This document shows, in pieces, positions 19,362 through 28,439 of a DNA stretch of 64,000 bases. The DNA is taken from positions 186,001 to 250,000 of the forward strand of contig CAJTOL010000001.1 in NCBI GenBank assembly GCA_910577645.1. Reading direction: 5' to 3'. Origin of the DNA: an uncultured Lachnospiraceae bacterium (GTDB lineage: Bacteria > Bacillota > Clostridia > Lachnospirales > Lachnospiraceae). Each line of letters begins with the position of its first letter. Position 1 is the stretch's first letter. The notes below the pieces were generated by a model. It was not told the origin of the DNA. It saw nothing but the letters and a program-made list of their open reading frames with translations, and ran no database searches. The position numbers were made by a program, and so were the translations under genes.

Positions 19362-20416
19362 GCGCACAGAACCTGACTCCTGAGATGGAATATATGGTAA
19401 AGATTTTAGAAAAGCTTGTAAATATTCCCAGTCCCAGCGGTTACACAAAAGAGATTATGGAGACCATTAAAGAAGAGGCGGCCCTCTGGGGATTTTCTTC
19501 TTCCTATACCCGCAAAGGAAGCCTTATTGTGGAAGTGCCGGGATCGGCAGAGGAAAAATCGGAACCAGGGACGCTGGGCCTGACCGCTCATGCAGATACC
19601 CTGGGCGCCATGGTTCGCTCCATAGGCACTGACGGGATGATCAAGTTTGTCAGTGTAGGCGGATATATGATGGAGTCTATAGAAGGAACCTACTGCAAGA
19701 TTCATACCCGAACAGGAAAGACCTATACGGGAACGATTTTGACCAAAGAACCTTCTGTCCACACCTATGACGACGCCAGAACCTTAGATCGTAAGGTAAA
19801 AAACATGGAGATCCGCCTGGACGAGCCGGTGAAAAATGCTGACGATGTGGCGGCTCTGGAGATCTGTCCCGGGGACTATATCAGCTTTGATGCCATGTTC
19901 CGCTACACGGAAAGCGGATTTATCAATTCCCGCCATTTAGACGACAAAGCGTCAGTGGCAGTGCTGCTAACGGTTTTGCGGTATCTGTCCCGGACCGGAA
20001 AGCGCCCCTGCCGTCCGGTTAAGATATTGATCAGTAATTTTGAGGAGGTGGGCCATGGCGGCTCCTGGGTTCCTCAGGATATAACGGAATTTTTGGCTGT
20101 GGATATGGGAGCCATAGGGGACGATTTAACGGGGGACGAATACAAGGTGTCCATCTGTGCCATGGATTCTTCCGGTCCGTATCATTATGACATGACCAAC
20201 CGGCTTATTGAGATAGCGAAAGAACAGAATCTGGACTATGCGGTGGATATTTTTCCCCACTATGGTTCCGATGTGTCGGCGGCTCTGCGGGGCGGCCATG
20301 ACCTCTGCGGGGCTTTAATTGGCCAGGGTGTCCATGCTTCCCACGGCACGGAGCGGACCCATATCAGAGGGCTGATGCAGACCTGCCAGCTGATAAAGGG
20401 ATACCTGGGAGTGTAA
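19358..20416 (+). CDS. M42 family aminopeptidase (glutamyl aminopeptidase/cellulase-like)
   Basis: The 352-aa protein carries the M42 dinuclear-metal signature residues in order: [19 protein letters not shown] (bridging Asp), NFEEVGHGG (general base and ligand Glu), VDMGAIG, and a C-terminal SHGTERTH histidine. The PDZ-like insertion between residues about 90 and 190 is present. M42 enzymes are cytosolic oligomeric aminopeptidases. Its start overlaps the glycosyltransferase stop (ATGA), so it is transcribed with the glycan genes although no glycan role is known for the family. It may simply be a passenger. Confidence 0.9.
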   Translation: MSAQNLTPEMEYMVKILEKLVNIPSPSGYTKEIMETIKEEAALWGFSSSYTRKGSLIVEVPGSAEEKSEPGTLGLTAHADTLGAMVRSIGTDGMIKFVSVGGYMMESIEGTYCKIHTRTGKTYTGTILTKEPSVHTYDDARTLDRKVKNMEIRLDEPVKNADDVAALEICPGDYISFDAMFRYTESGFINSRHLDDKASVAVLLTVLRYLSRTGKRPCRPVKILISNFEEVGHGGSWVPQDITEFLAVDMGAIGDDLTGDEYKVSICAMDSSGPYHYDMTNRLIEIAKEQNLDYAVDIFPHYGSDVSAALRGGHDLCGALIGQGVHASHGTERTHIRGLMQTCQLIKGYLGV

Positions 20417-20456
20417 GGTATGGGTATAGCTGACAGAACAGCACAGGAGGAAGGAT

Positions 20457-21164
20457 ATGGAGGCAGTATTATTGGCAGGAGGGCTGGGAACCCGGCTCCG
20501 CAGCATAGTAAGCGACCGGCCCAAGCCCATGGCCCTTATTGAAGGGCGGCCTTTTATGGAGTACGTAATTCATCAATTGTCCCTTCAGGGGGTGGATCAC
20601 ATTATTTTTGCCCTGGGTTATAAAGGCTCCATAGTGGAGGAACATTTTGGAGACGGCAGTAGTTTTGGGATTCAGGTTTCCTATGCTTATGAGGAGACTC
20701 TTTTGGGGACAGCGGGGGCTATTAAAAACGCAGGCCGGTTTGTAAGGGACGAATCCTTTTATGTCCTCAACGCGGACACCTTTTACCAGATTGATTACAG
20801 CCGGTTAACCAGGCTTATGGAGGAAAAGGAGCTGGAGATGGCTTTGGTCCTGCGGAAGGTTCCCGATGTGTCCAGATACGGGGAAGCATCCCTGACTCAA
20901 GGACGGCTTACGGGCTTTAACGAGAAATCTTTAAGGCCACGCCCCGGAACCATTAACGGGGGGATATATTTGATGAAAAAAGCCCTTTTGGAGACAATTC
21001 CGGAGGGCAAGGTTTCGTTGGAAAATCAGATGATCCCGGAGTGGCTGAGAGAAGGACGGCGGCTGGGCGGCCTGGTCAATGACGGATACTTTATTGACAT
21101 TGGCATCCCGGAGGCCTATTTCCAGTTTCAGGAGGACGTAAGAAAAGGAGTGGTAGTATGGTAA
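20457..21164 (+). CDS. hddC: D-glycero-alpha-D-manno-heptose 1-phosphate guanylyltransferase
   Basis: The 235-aa protein is a sugar-nucleotide pyrophosphorylase, with the start motif LAGGLGTRLRSIVSDRPKPM and the product-binding NADTFYQID and NGGIYLM. Short nucleotidyltransferases with RSIVSDRPKPMA next to hddA and gmhB are typical of HddC, which makes GDP-D-glycero-alpha-D-manno-heptose. A strong AGGAGG site precedes ATG 20457. The gene is the first of four contiguous heptose genes and overlaps hddA by seven bases. Substrate is assigned mainly by context; other hexose-1-P transferases look similar. Confidence 0.85.
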   Translation: MEAVLLAGGLGTRLRSIVSDRPKPMALIEGRPFMEYVIHQLSLQGVDHIIFALGYKGSIVEEHFGDGSSFGIQVSYAYEETLLGTAGAIKNAGRFVRDESFYVLNADTFYQIDYSRLTRLMEEKELEMALVLRKVPDVSRYGEASLTQGRLTGFNEKSLRPRPGTINGGIYLMKKALLETIPEGKVSLENQMIPEWLREGRRLGGLVNDGYFIDIGIPEAYFQFQEDVRKGVVVW

Positions 21165-22228
21165 TCAGAGGAAGAGCGCCTCTTAGGGTAAGTTTTGGCG
21201 GCGGAGGCACAGACGTAGCGCCTTTCTGTGTGGAGCAGGGCGGGGCAATTATCGGAAGTACCATTAATAAATATGCTTACTGCTCCATTGTACCCAGGGA
21301 GGACGAGCAGATTATCGCCCATTCCCTGGACTTTGATACTACAGTAAAATACAATGCCAGAGAAAATTACGTTTGTGACGGAAGGCTTGATCTGGTAACA
21401 GCGGCATTAAAGGCTATGAATATCCGGAAAGGCTGCGAAGTTTATCTTCAGTGCGACGCGCCTCCGGGCTCAGGCCTTGGAACTTCCTCCACAGTGATGG
21501 TGGCCCTTTTAACAGCCATGGCCCGGTGGAAAGGAGTGGAGCTGGACAGCTATGCCCTGGCGGATCTGGCTTACCAGGTAGAGCGGGAGGACTTAAAGAT
21601 TGACGGCGGCTATCAGGATCAGTATGCGGCTACATTCGGCGGCTTTAACTTTATTGAATTTCACGGCCGCAACAATGTGGTGGTAAACCCATTGAGAATA
21701 AAAAAGGATATTATCCATGAGCTCCAGTACAACCTGCTTTTATGCTATACCGGTAATATCCACGTATCCGCAAATATCATTAAGGATCAGGTAAAAAACT
21801 ACGAGAAAAAGGATGCCTTTGACGCCATGTGGGAGGTAAAGGCCCTGGCTTACGCTATGAAAGACGAGCTGTTAAAGGGGAATCTTTACAGCTTTGGAAA
21901 GCTTTTGGACTACGGCTGGGAGAGCAAAAAGCGGATGAGCAGCAAGATTACCAATCCTCAGATTGACGAGCTTTATGAGGAAGCAAAAAAGGCCGGCGCT
22001 CTGGGAGGGAAGCTTTTAGGGGCCGGAGGAGGAGGATTCCTTTTAATGTTCTGCCCCTACAACGTGCGCCACGTGGTGGCGGCCCGCATGGAGGCGGCGG
22101 GAGGCCAGGTGGCGGACTGGAATTTTGAGCTGCGAGGAGCCCAGAGCTGGATTGCCAACGAGGATCGGTGGCAGTATGATATGGTAAAGGTTCATATGGC
22201 AAATGGAAATTATGAATTTCACTTATAA
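21158..22228 (+). CDS. hddA: D-glycero-alpha-D-manno-heptose 7-phosphate kinase
   Basis: This is a GHMP kinase of 356 aa, with the N-terminal RGRAPLRVSFGGGGTDV, the phosphate loop PPGSGLGTSSTVMVAL, and the C-terminal GAGGGGFLLMF. These are the HddA-type variants; the FGGGGTD form is characteristic of this subgroup. It would phosphorylate D-glycero-D-manno-heptose 7-phosphate at C1 in the alpha configuration, committing the sugar to the GDP branch rather than the ADP-L-heptose branch. It overlaps hddC upstream and gmhB downstream (26 bases). Adjacent gmhB, gmhA and hddC make the assignment strong. Confidence 0.9.
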   Translation: MVIRGRAPLRVSFGGGGTDVAPFCVEQGGAIIGSTINKYAYCSIVPREDEQIIAHSLDFDTTVKYNARENYVCDGRLDLVTAALKAMNIRKGCEVYLQCDAPPGSGLGTSSTVMVALLTAMARWKGVELDSYALADLAYQVEREDLKIDGGYQDQYAATFGGFNFIEFHGRNNVVVNPLRIKKDIIHELQYNLLLCYTGNIHVSANIIKDQVKNYEKKDAFDAMWEVKALAYAMKDELLKGNLYSFGKLLDYGWESKKRMSSKITNPQIDELYEEAKKAGALGGKLLGAGGGGFLLMFCPYNVRHVVAARMEAAGGQVADWNFELRGAQSWIANEDRWQYDMVKVHMANGNYEFHL

Positions 22229-22814
22229 AACTCCTTTGAGCCCGGTGATTTTTCTGGATCGGGACGGCACCATCAATGAAGAGGTTCATTACCTGCACCG
22301 CCCGGAAGATTTAAAAATTCTTCCCGGAGTTCCTCAGGCTATCAGGCGGTTTCGCGAGGCAGGCTATCTGGTGGTGGTGATTACCAATCAGGCCGGAATC
22401 GGCAGAGGCTACTACACAGAAAAGGACCTGGAGCTTTTAAACAGATATTTAAATCAGGTGCTGGCAGAGGAACAGGCTCACATTGACGGTTTCTATTTCT
22501 GTCCTCACCATCCGGAACACGGCATAGGGAAATATAAAAAGGCCTGCCGCTGCCGCAAGCCGGATATCGGTATGTTTGAACAGGCCGAAAAGGACTTTCC
22601 GGTGGATAAAAGCCGATCTTATATGATCGGGGACAAACTGATTGACACTCAGGCAGGCCATAACTTTGGCATCCGGTCGGTTCTGGTAGGCACGGGATAC
22701 GGAGCAGGGCTGTTTAAAAATCAGTGGGACAGCCGGCCGGTGACAGCCGACTATGATCACTACGCCGAAAACCTGATGGCCGCGGCGGACTGGATTATCG
22801 GCAATAATACTTAG
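22203..22814 (+). CDS. gmhB: D-glycero-D-manno-heptose 1,7-bisphosphate 7-phosphatase
   Basis: A HAD-superfamily phosphatase of 203 aa. FLDRDGT (nucleophile Asp19, acid Asp21) opens the core, ITNQAGIGRG provides motif II, and the Cys/His zinc loop CPHHPEHG...CRCRKP is the hallmark of GmhB. IGDKLIDTQAG supplies the metal-binding acidic residues. It removes the 7-phosphate before guanylylation. The start at 22203 overlaps hddA by 26 bases; an in-frame ATG at 22212 is a possible alternative. Confidence 0.92.
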   Translation: MEIMNFTYKTPLSPVIFLDRDGTINEEVHYLHRPEDLKILPGVPQAIRRFREAGYLVVVITNQAGIGRGYYTEKDLELLNRYLNQVLAEEQAHIDGFYFCPHHPEHGIGKYKKACRCRKPDIGMFEQAEKDFPVDKSRSYMIGDKLIDTQAGHNFGIRSVLVGTGYGAGLFKNQWDSRPVTADYDHYAENLMAAADWIIGNNT

Positions 22815-22825
22815 GAGGAAAATGG

Positions 22826-23491
22826 ATGGAACCCATAACACATTTAAATACACTGATAGAGCGGTATCCGGTTTTAAGGCCCATAGAGGGCCAGATAAAG
22901 GCGGCTTACCATGTGCTGCAGGACTGCTATGAAAACGGCGGTAAGCTTCTGGTTGCAGGAAACGGAGGAAGCTGTGCGGACGCAGAACATATTGTGGGAG
23001 AATTGATGAAAGGCTTTGTAAAACGCCGTCCCGTATCAGAGGGAGAGAGGGAGGCGCTTTCCCGGCAGGGAAGCCGGATCAGCAAAGAAACCGGTATAGA
23101 AGAGAATCTGGGAGAAGAGCTGGCATGCTGCCTTCAGGGGGGCCTTCCGGCTATTGCCCTTACAGGCCACAGCGGTTTGTCCACAGCCTTTTTAAATGAC
23201 GTTAACGGTGAAATGATTTACGCTCAGCAGCTTTGGGGATATGCCAAACCAGAGGATGTATTTTTAGGAATCTCTACCTCCGGAAACTCAAAAAATATTC
23301 TTTATGCCCTGACAGCGGCTAAGGCCAGAGGGATAAAAACCATTATCCTTACAGGGGGCTGCGGCGGCAAGCTGTCAAAAAGCGCGGATGTGTCCATTAT
23401 TGTCCCGGAACAGGAAACATACAAGATCCAGGAGCTTCACCTTCCCATATACCATGGACTTTGCCTGATGCTGGAAGAAAGATTTTTTTAA
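22826..23491 (+). CDS. gmhA: Sedoheptulose 7-phosphate isomerase (SIS domain)
   Basis: The 221-aa protein is a SIS-fold isomerase with GNGGSCADAEHIVGEL near residue 45 and LGISTSGNSKN, followed by LTGGCGGKL. GmhA converts sedoheptulose 7-phosphate to D-glycero-D-manno-heptose 7-phosphate, the entry step of heptose synthesis. Residue 50 is Cys where many family members have Ala (GNGGSAADA). A loop of about 30 residues between the first helix and FLNDVNG is longer than in E. coli GmhA. A TTAGGAGG site precedes it. It completes the four-gene heptose set. Confidence 0.9.
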   Translation: MEPITHLNTLIERYPVLRPIEGQIKAAYHVLQDCYENGGKLLVAGNGGSCADAEHIVGELMKGFVKRRPVSEGEREALSRQGSRISKETGIEENLGEELACCLQGGLPAIALTGHSGLSTAFLNDVNGEMIYAQQLWGYAKPEDVFLGISTSGNSKNILYALTAAKARGIKTIILTGGCGGKLSKSADVSIIVPEQETYKIQELHLPIYHGLCLMLEERFF

Positions 23492-23512
23492 GAAAAAGGT
23501 AATATTAAAAGT

Positions 23513-24298
23513 ATGAAAGAACACGTATTTGCAATCTGTGCTTACGGGGATTCCCCCTATCTGGAGGCCTGCATCCGCTCTTTAAAAATGCAGACCGTTC
23601 CGGCAGATATTATCCTGTGTACCTCTACCCCCAGCCCTCACATAGAGGGGCTGGCAAAGAGCAACGGGATCCCGGTGTTTGTCCGGGAGGGAAAAAGCAA
23701 TATCCGGGATGACTGGGAGTTTGCCTGCAAAATGGCAGACGCCAGGCTGGTAACCATTGCTCATCAGGATGATATGTATCACAGACAATATAAAGAAACT
23801 CTGCTGAAATACGCCCGAAAATATCCGGATATGACCGTATTTACCACAGACTACGTTCTGGTAAAGGGCCGTACAGTGGAGAAAAAAGACAGGGTGCGGC
23901 GGATAAAAAGACTTCTTCGCCTGCCGCTTATATTCCCGTTTCTAAACCATCTCAGGCCGGTAAAAAAGGCGGCGCTGATGTTGGGAAATCCTGTCTGCTG
24001 TCCTTCCTGTACCTATAATAAAGAGCTGTCAGGGGAGCCGCTGTTTGAGTCCTGCTTCCAATATGCATTGGATTGGGATACTCTGACCAGGCTGGCTGAC
24101 CAGGACGGCCGGTTTATCTGTGTGGAGCGGCCGCTGCTTTACTACCGGATTCATGAGGCCAATGCCACCAAGGCATGTATGAAAGACGAAAGGCGCAGCC
24201 GGGAGGAGACCGAGATGTTTTCCCGATTCTGGCCAAACCCGGTAGTAAAGGGGATTATGCATTTTTACAGGAGGGCCTATAAGGCATATGAAGGATAG
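23513..24298 (+). CDS. Family 2-like glycosyltransferase
   Basis: The 261-aa protein starts directly with the GT-A nucleotide-binding strand (HVFAICAYGDSPYLEACIRSL) and has HQDDMYHRQY, which gives the D-x-D-like metal site near residue 84. The C-terminal part contains ALDWDTLTRLADQDG, a typical acceptor-side segment. There are no membrane segments. It follows gmhA by 21 bases and overlaps the next gene by 11, so it belongs to the operon and could transfer heptose, but that is only inferred from position. Confidence 0.75.
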   Translation: MKEHVFAICAYGDSPYLEACIRSLKMQTVPADIILCTSTPSPHIEGLAKSNGIPVFVREGKSNIRDDWEFACKMADARLVTIAHQDDMYHRQYKETLLKYARKYPDMTVFTTDYVLVKGRTVEKKDRVRRIKRLLRLPLIFPFLNHLRPVKKAALMLGNPVCCPSCTYNKELSGEPLFESCFQYALDWDTLTRLADQDGRFICVERPLLYYRIHEANATKACMKDERRSREETEMFSRFWPNPVVKGIMHFYRRAYKAYEG

Positions 24299-26513
24299 GT
24301 CGAATCAGAAAATGTTGTTTTTATGCCTGCTGACAGTGATGGTTCTGGCAGTGGGACTGGACCAGTTGTTTATCCGGGGCCAGCTGAGAGAGGTAATGTA
24401 CGGGAACAATAATCCGAAAGTACTGGCCGAGATATTCCTGATATTTCTGTGGTTTTCCTTTTCCTTATGTGTGGTAAAAAAGTCATGGGCAAGGATTTTT
24501 CTGACTCTTTTTGGAATTCTGGCAGTTACCTGGTGCCATCAGACCCTGACGCCCCTTGTAATTTCCGGAGGTTACAGCTTGTTTTTACTTGTACTGGGGA
24601 ATATGGGAGCCAGGTTGGCTGGCGGATGGAAGGGGAAAGATGCGCCTTTTTTTGTATCTGCCGTAATGGGAGCCGGGATATGGATGGTTATGGTCTGTTG
24701 TGTTTCTGCTTTTCAGCTTGGAGGAACCGGGCTGTGGCGGGGGACTGCTTTGGCCCTGGCCGTCCTGGCGGGGCTGTGGAGCTTAAAAAGAGGGCCTGCT
24801 CCTGTTTTACAAAAATTAAGAGAATGTAAATGGGAGAACAGGGACGGCATTTTCCTGGCCCTGATTTTTACCTGTATTCTCCTGCAGGCCGGGCGGATGG
24901 ATATTGCCCTGGATTATGATTCCCTTCACTACGGGCTGCGATCCCCTTATGTCCTGGACAACGGCAGAGGAATTTACGAAGATCTGGGAAGTATTAATGT
25001 GGTTTACACCTATGCAAAGGGGCTGGAGGTTTTAGCCCTTCCTCTTTCCGGGTCGCCCAGTTATGGATTTGTCCTGTCTTTTAATATTTGGCTGGCCATA
25101 GGAGTTCTCTATATGGGGTATCGTCTGGCAAAGCTTTATGGAGGGGCCAGGCGGGGGATGTTTGCCGCTGCCCTGATGGCATTAACTCCCGGAATCTTAA
25201 ATATGGCCATCACGGCAAAAAGCGATATAATTACCTTGTTTTTCCAGATGGCATCCATAGAAGGGCTGGCATGGATTGAAAAATCAAAGGACAGGGAAGA
25301 ACAGGCCAGACTGCTTTTGGCTGTTTTGGGGGCCTGCCTTATCAGCTATACTTTAAAGCCTACCTCACTGGTGTTTTCCACTGCGGTTGCAGGATTTGGG
25401 CTTTTCTATCTGGTTATTTCGGGAAGAAATATTTTTAAATGGCTTACAAGAGGAGCAGGGGCTTACCGGCTTGTTATCATACCGCTGACAGCCTTAGCCG
25501 GGATCTGGGCCAGGACTTACCGGCTTACCGGCATGCCTTCCACTTCGGTATTTACAAGCATTTGGGAGCTTTTAGGATTCCGGGCCCGCTGGCCTTTTGC
25601 TTTCAGCTCCATTCCCAATGAGGGGATTTCCCTGGGCTTTTGGGGAGGACTAAGACACTTGGGAGAGCGGCTTTTAAAAATGTTTTTTGCTCCCATTGGG
25701 GCGGATATGGATCATGTTATCATTGCCTGGGGAACCGGCCTGCTTCTGATTTCTCTGGCAGCCGCTGTCCTGTACCGAAAGCAGGCCAGGGCGAGGCTTT
25801 ATTATCTGCTTCTTTTACTCGTCACCGGACTCAGCGTGGTAAGCGTTTATCTGCTGTGGCAGGTGGACGGAAATTACTTTATGCTGTGGTACGCTATGGC
25901 TGCCGTCTGCGGGGCTATAGCGGTTCCTGAGATTAAAACCGCTTTTCTTAAAAACTGGGCCAGGGGGCTGGCCGTCCTTACCGCCGCCTTTCAGCTGGGG
26001 GTAATGGCCCTTACAAGCTGGGCCGGAGGCGTTGGTTTTACGCCGGTTTCTTTTGTCCACAGAGGATATTACGATCACCGGGCAGAGAGTATTTTAAAAG
26101 CCAGGGAGGAAGGCCGGGAGGAAATCTGGAAATTCCTTTCCGCCGATCCCACAAACCGGGTGGTGGCCTTTGGAGAGCATCCCGGGTGCCTGGATTTTGC
26201 CTGCAATGTCCAGTCTTATTTTGATATTACCGGAAGCGGAGGAAACGTTGTTCTGGTAAAGACTCTGGAGAACTTCAAAGACTATTTGCGCTATGCCAAA
26301 ACCGGCTATATTTATGCAGAGGCAGGCCACCTGGAGGAAGGAAGCCGGGAGTGGGATGTCCTGCGCTACCTGGTGGAAGAAGGAAGTCTGACGGATATCC
26401 GCTATGAAAACGGAAATATGGTTGCCAGGGTCAGCTTAGACGGCGCCGGTTATGGCGCTGAGGAAGCCGCCAGGGCTGCCGAAGAATTTTACCGAATGAT
26501 AATTCTTAAATAG
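24288..26513 (+). CDS. Large polytopic membrane protein, GT-C glycosyltransferase-like
   Basis: The 741-aa protein has about a dozen hydrophobic segments between residues 8 and 580 and a soluble C-terminal tail. In the first external loop after a helix there is an acidic motif (DIALDYDSLHYGLRSPY) and later ITAKSDIITLFFQM, an arrangement seen in GT-C transferases that use polyprenyl-phosphate sugars. I therefore infer a membrane glycosyltransferase acting on the outer face, likely supplied by the GtrB-like enzyme at 34208. The family was not recognised with certainty; a flippase or polymerase role cannot be excluded. Confidence 0.6.
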   Translation: MKDRSNQKMLFLCLLTVMVLAVGLDQLFIRGQLREVMYGNNNPKVLAEIFLIFLWFSFSLCVVKKSWARIFLTLFGILAVTWCHQTLTPLVISGGYSLFLLVLGNMGARLAGGWKGKDAPFFVSAVMGAGIWMVMVCCVSAFQLGGTGLWRGTALALAVLAGLWSLKRGPAPVLQKLRECKWENRDGIFLALIFTCILLQAGRMDIALDYDSLHYGLRSPYVLDNGRGIYEDLGSINVVYTYAKGLEVLALPLSGSPSYGFVLSFNIWLAIGVLYMGYRLAKLYGGARRGMFAAALMALTPGILNMAITAKSDIITLFFQMASIEGLAWIEKSKDREEQARLLLAVLGACLISYTLKPTSLVFSTAVAGFGLFYLVISGRNIFKWLTRGAGAYRLVIIPLTALAGIWARTYRLTGMPSTSVFTSIWELLGFRARWPFAFSSIPNEGISLGFWGGLRHLGERLLKMFFAPIGADMDHVIIAWGTGLLLISLAAAVLYRKQARARLYYLLLLLVTGLSVVSVYLLWQVDGNYFMLWYAMAAVCGAIAVPEIKTAFLKNWARGLAVLTAAFQLGVMALTSWAGGVGFTPVSFVHRGYYDHRAESILKAREEGREEIWKFLSADPTNRVVAFGEHPGCLDFACNVQSYFDITGSGGNVVLVKTLENFKDYLRYAKTGYIYAEAGHLEEGSREWDVLRYLVEEGSLTDIRYENGNMVARVSLDGAGYGAEEAARAAEEFYRMIILK

Positions 26514-26547
26514 GCTTTTGTCCGGGCCTTTAAGAAAGGAATATATT

Positions 26548-28410
26548 ATGGATTCAAAAATGTCTCTGGAACAGAAAAACAAGTGGAAAAATGATGTGAT
26601 TGCAGTTCTTCTTCTGGGGAGTTTTGCTTTTTTCATTAATCAGGGAATCGAGATAAAAGGCCTGTATATGGACGACCTGTACCTGTGGTCCTGCTATGGG
26701 GAACAGTCCTTTTTGGAATTTAATTTTCCGCTGGGAAGCACCAGGTTCCGGTTCCTGTATTACCTGATGGCCTGGCTGGAGCTGGCTCTTGTAGGAAACC
26801 GGGTGGGGTGGTTTGTCCCTGTTAACATCCTTCTCAACATTTTTGTGGCAGCGCAGGTTTACTGGTTTGGCACAAAGCTTTCCGGCAGCCGGGGAAGCGG
26901 ATTTCTTGCCGGGATTTTGTACCTTCTTTCCAGAATGTCTTATTACCAGATCAGCCAGGTTTATGGCCTTATGGAAACTGCGGCAACATCCATGGCGCTG
27001 GGTATTTTGACGCTGCTTTATTTCCAGCTAAACGGGAAAGGGAAAGACCGGGGATTTTACGGCGCATGTGCCCTGTATTTTTCCATATGCTTTGTCCATG
27101 AAAGGTATCTGGCATTATTGCCTTTGTTCTACTTGGCGCTGATTCTTTCTCACAAAAAGGGGCAGAAATTTAACTGGAAAAAATGGGCGGTCCCCGTTCT
27201 TTCTTTTGGAGCAGTTATGGGAATCCGCCGGCTGGCCATTGGCTCTGTTCTTCCGGCAGGAACCGGCGGAACCCAGGTGGCGGATACTTTTTCCATAAAG
27301 GAGGCAGTCCGGTATGCCTTGTGTCAGGTAGGCTATGTATTTGGATGTAATGCAGGCCCGGAGCATTTAAACGGTATGTCCTGGCAGGATTCTCCCAGAT
27401 GGATCAAGCTGTTTGTCATTCTGTCAAACCTGGTTCTCCTGGGGCTGATGGTAACTTTTCTCATTAAAATGATCCGTACCAGAAAACGGTTTCCGGTATA
27501 CCTGAGAAATATTCTGTTGTTTTTGACCTTTATCGCTTTGTGCATTGGCGCTTCCAGCGTTACGGTCCGGGTAGAGATGCGGTGGATTTATGTGTCCTAC
27601 ACTGCGGCCCTGCTATTCCTTTGCTACATTTTGGGAGTTTTAAGGGAGCCGGGAGACTGTGGGGAAGAAAGAAGACACAACAGCCAGCGAATATTCAATA
27701 CGGCTGCCTGCACCGGGATATTTTTCCTGTATTTTCTGCTTGTTCTGCCGATAGAGAATTTCTACCGGGGAAAATACCCCAACCTCTATTTCTGGCCCGA
27801 TCAGCTTCGCTACAATTCTCTGGCAGAGGAAACCTATGAAAGGTACGGGGACGAAATTTTTGGGAAAACTATTTATATTATAGGTGACTCCTATGAGATG
27901 AGCGAGTTTACGGCAGACACCTTCTTTAAGGTTTTTGATAAGGAAAGAAAGGCGGAGGGCACCCGGATTGAGTTTATTGACAGCATTCTGGAGGTAGGGC
28001 AGGTAACAGAGAATATGCTGATTCTCCGGGAAGATCCAAAGCATAATGGATTCCGGGACATTACGGAAATGGTTCAGAGCTTAAAATGCGAGATTATAAA
28101 TGGCTATTATCGGGACGGATGGATGGACGAGCATGCCAGGATTCGGGTAATGGCCGGAGCTGAGGGCGTTATCCGGCTGAAATTCATGTTTCCCGGAATC
28201 TTAAACGGCGGAGAAACTACGACTATCTACGCAGACGGAAAGCTGGCGGCGGAAATTCCGGTGACAGAGAGCATTTATTACCAGAAGATTGAGGCAGAGC
28301 CTTATCAGATCGTGGATCTGGAATTCGAACATAATTTTTATATGCAGAATGCCCAGGAAAAACGAGGAGAAGACAAGCTGGCAGTGATTGTGGAAATTGA
28401 GGCAGATTAA
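26548..28410 (+). CDS. Polytopic membrane protein with soluble C-domain, GT-C-like
   Basis: ATG 26548 is used because AAAGGA precedes it; the upstream in-frame start has none. The 620-aa product has roughly ten hydrophobic segments up to residue 410, starting with an acidic pair just after helix 1 (LYMDDLYLW), as in GT-C enzymes, then HERYLALLPLFYL in the middle. The last 200 residues are soluble and begin NFYRGKYPNLYFW. This C-domain would face outside if the count is right. Function is inferred only from fold-like features and from its place among glycan genes. Confidence 0.55.
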   Translation: MDSKMSLEQKNKWKNDVIAVLLLGSFAFFINQGIEIKGLYMDDLYLWSCYGEQSFLEFNFPLGSTRFRFLYYLMAWLELALVGNRVGWFVPVNILLNIFVAAQVYWFGTKLSGSRGSGFLAGILYLLSRMSYYQISQVYGLMETAATSMALGILTLLYFQLNGKGKDRGFYGACALYFSICFVHERYLALLPLFYLALILSHKKGQKFNWKKWAVPVLSFGAVMGIRRLAIGSVLPAGTGGTQVADTFSIKEAVRYALCQVGYVFGCNAGPEHLNGMSWQDSPRWIKLFVILSNLVLLGLMVTFLIKMIRTRKRFPVYLRNILLFLTFIALCIGASSVTVRVEMRWIYVSYTAALLFLCYILGVLREPGDCGEERRHNSQRIFNTAACTGIFFLYFLLVLPIENFYRGKYPNLYFWPDQLRYNSLAEETYERYGDEIFGKTIYIIGDSYEMSEFTADTFFKVFDKERKAEGTRIEFIDSILEVGQVTENMLILREDPKHNGFRDITEMVQSLKCEIINGYYRDGWMDEHARIRVMAGAEGVIRLKFMFPGILNGGETTTIYADGKLAAEIPVTESIYYQKIEAEPYQIVDLEFEHNFYMQNAQEKRGEDKLAVIVEIEAD

Positions 28411-28439
28411 CATAGAAGGTTAGGAGGATTTGGAATATC

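Noticed and set aside
23513..24298. Considered whether this GT2-like protein could be the heptosyltransferase
   Set aside because: Position favours it, but nothing in its sequence distinguishes donor specificity, so no such name was given.
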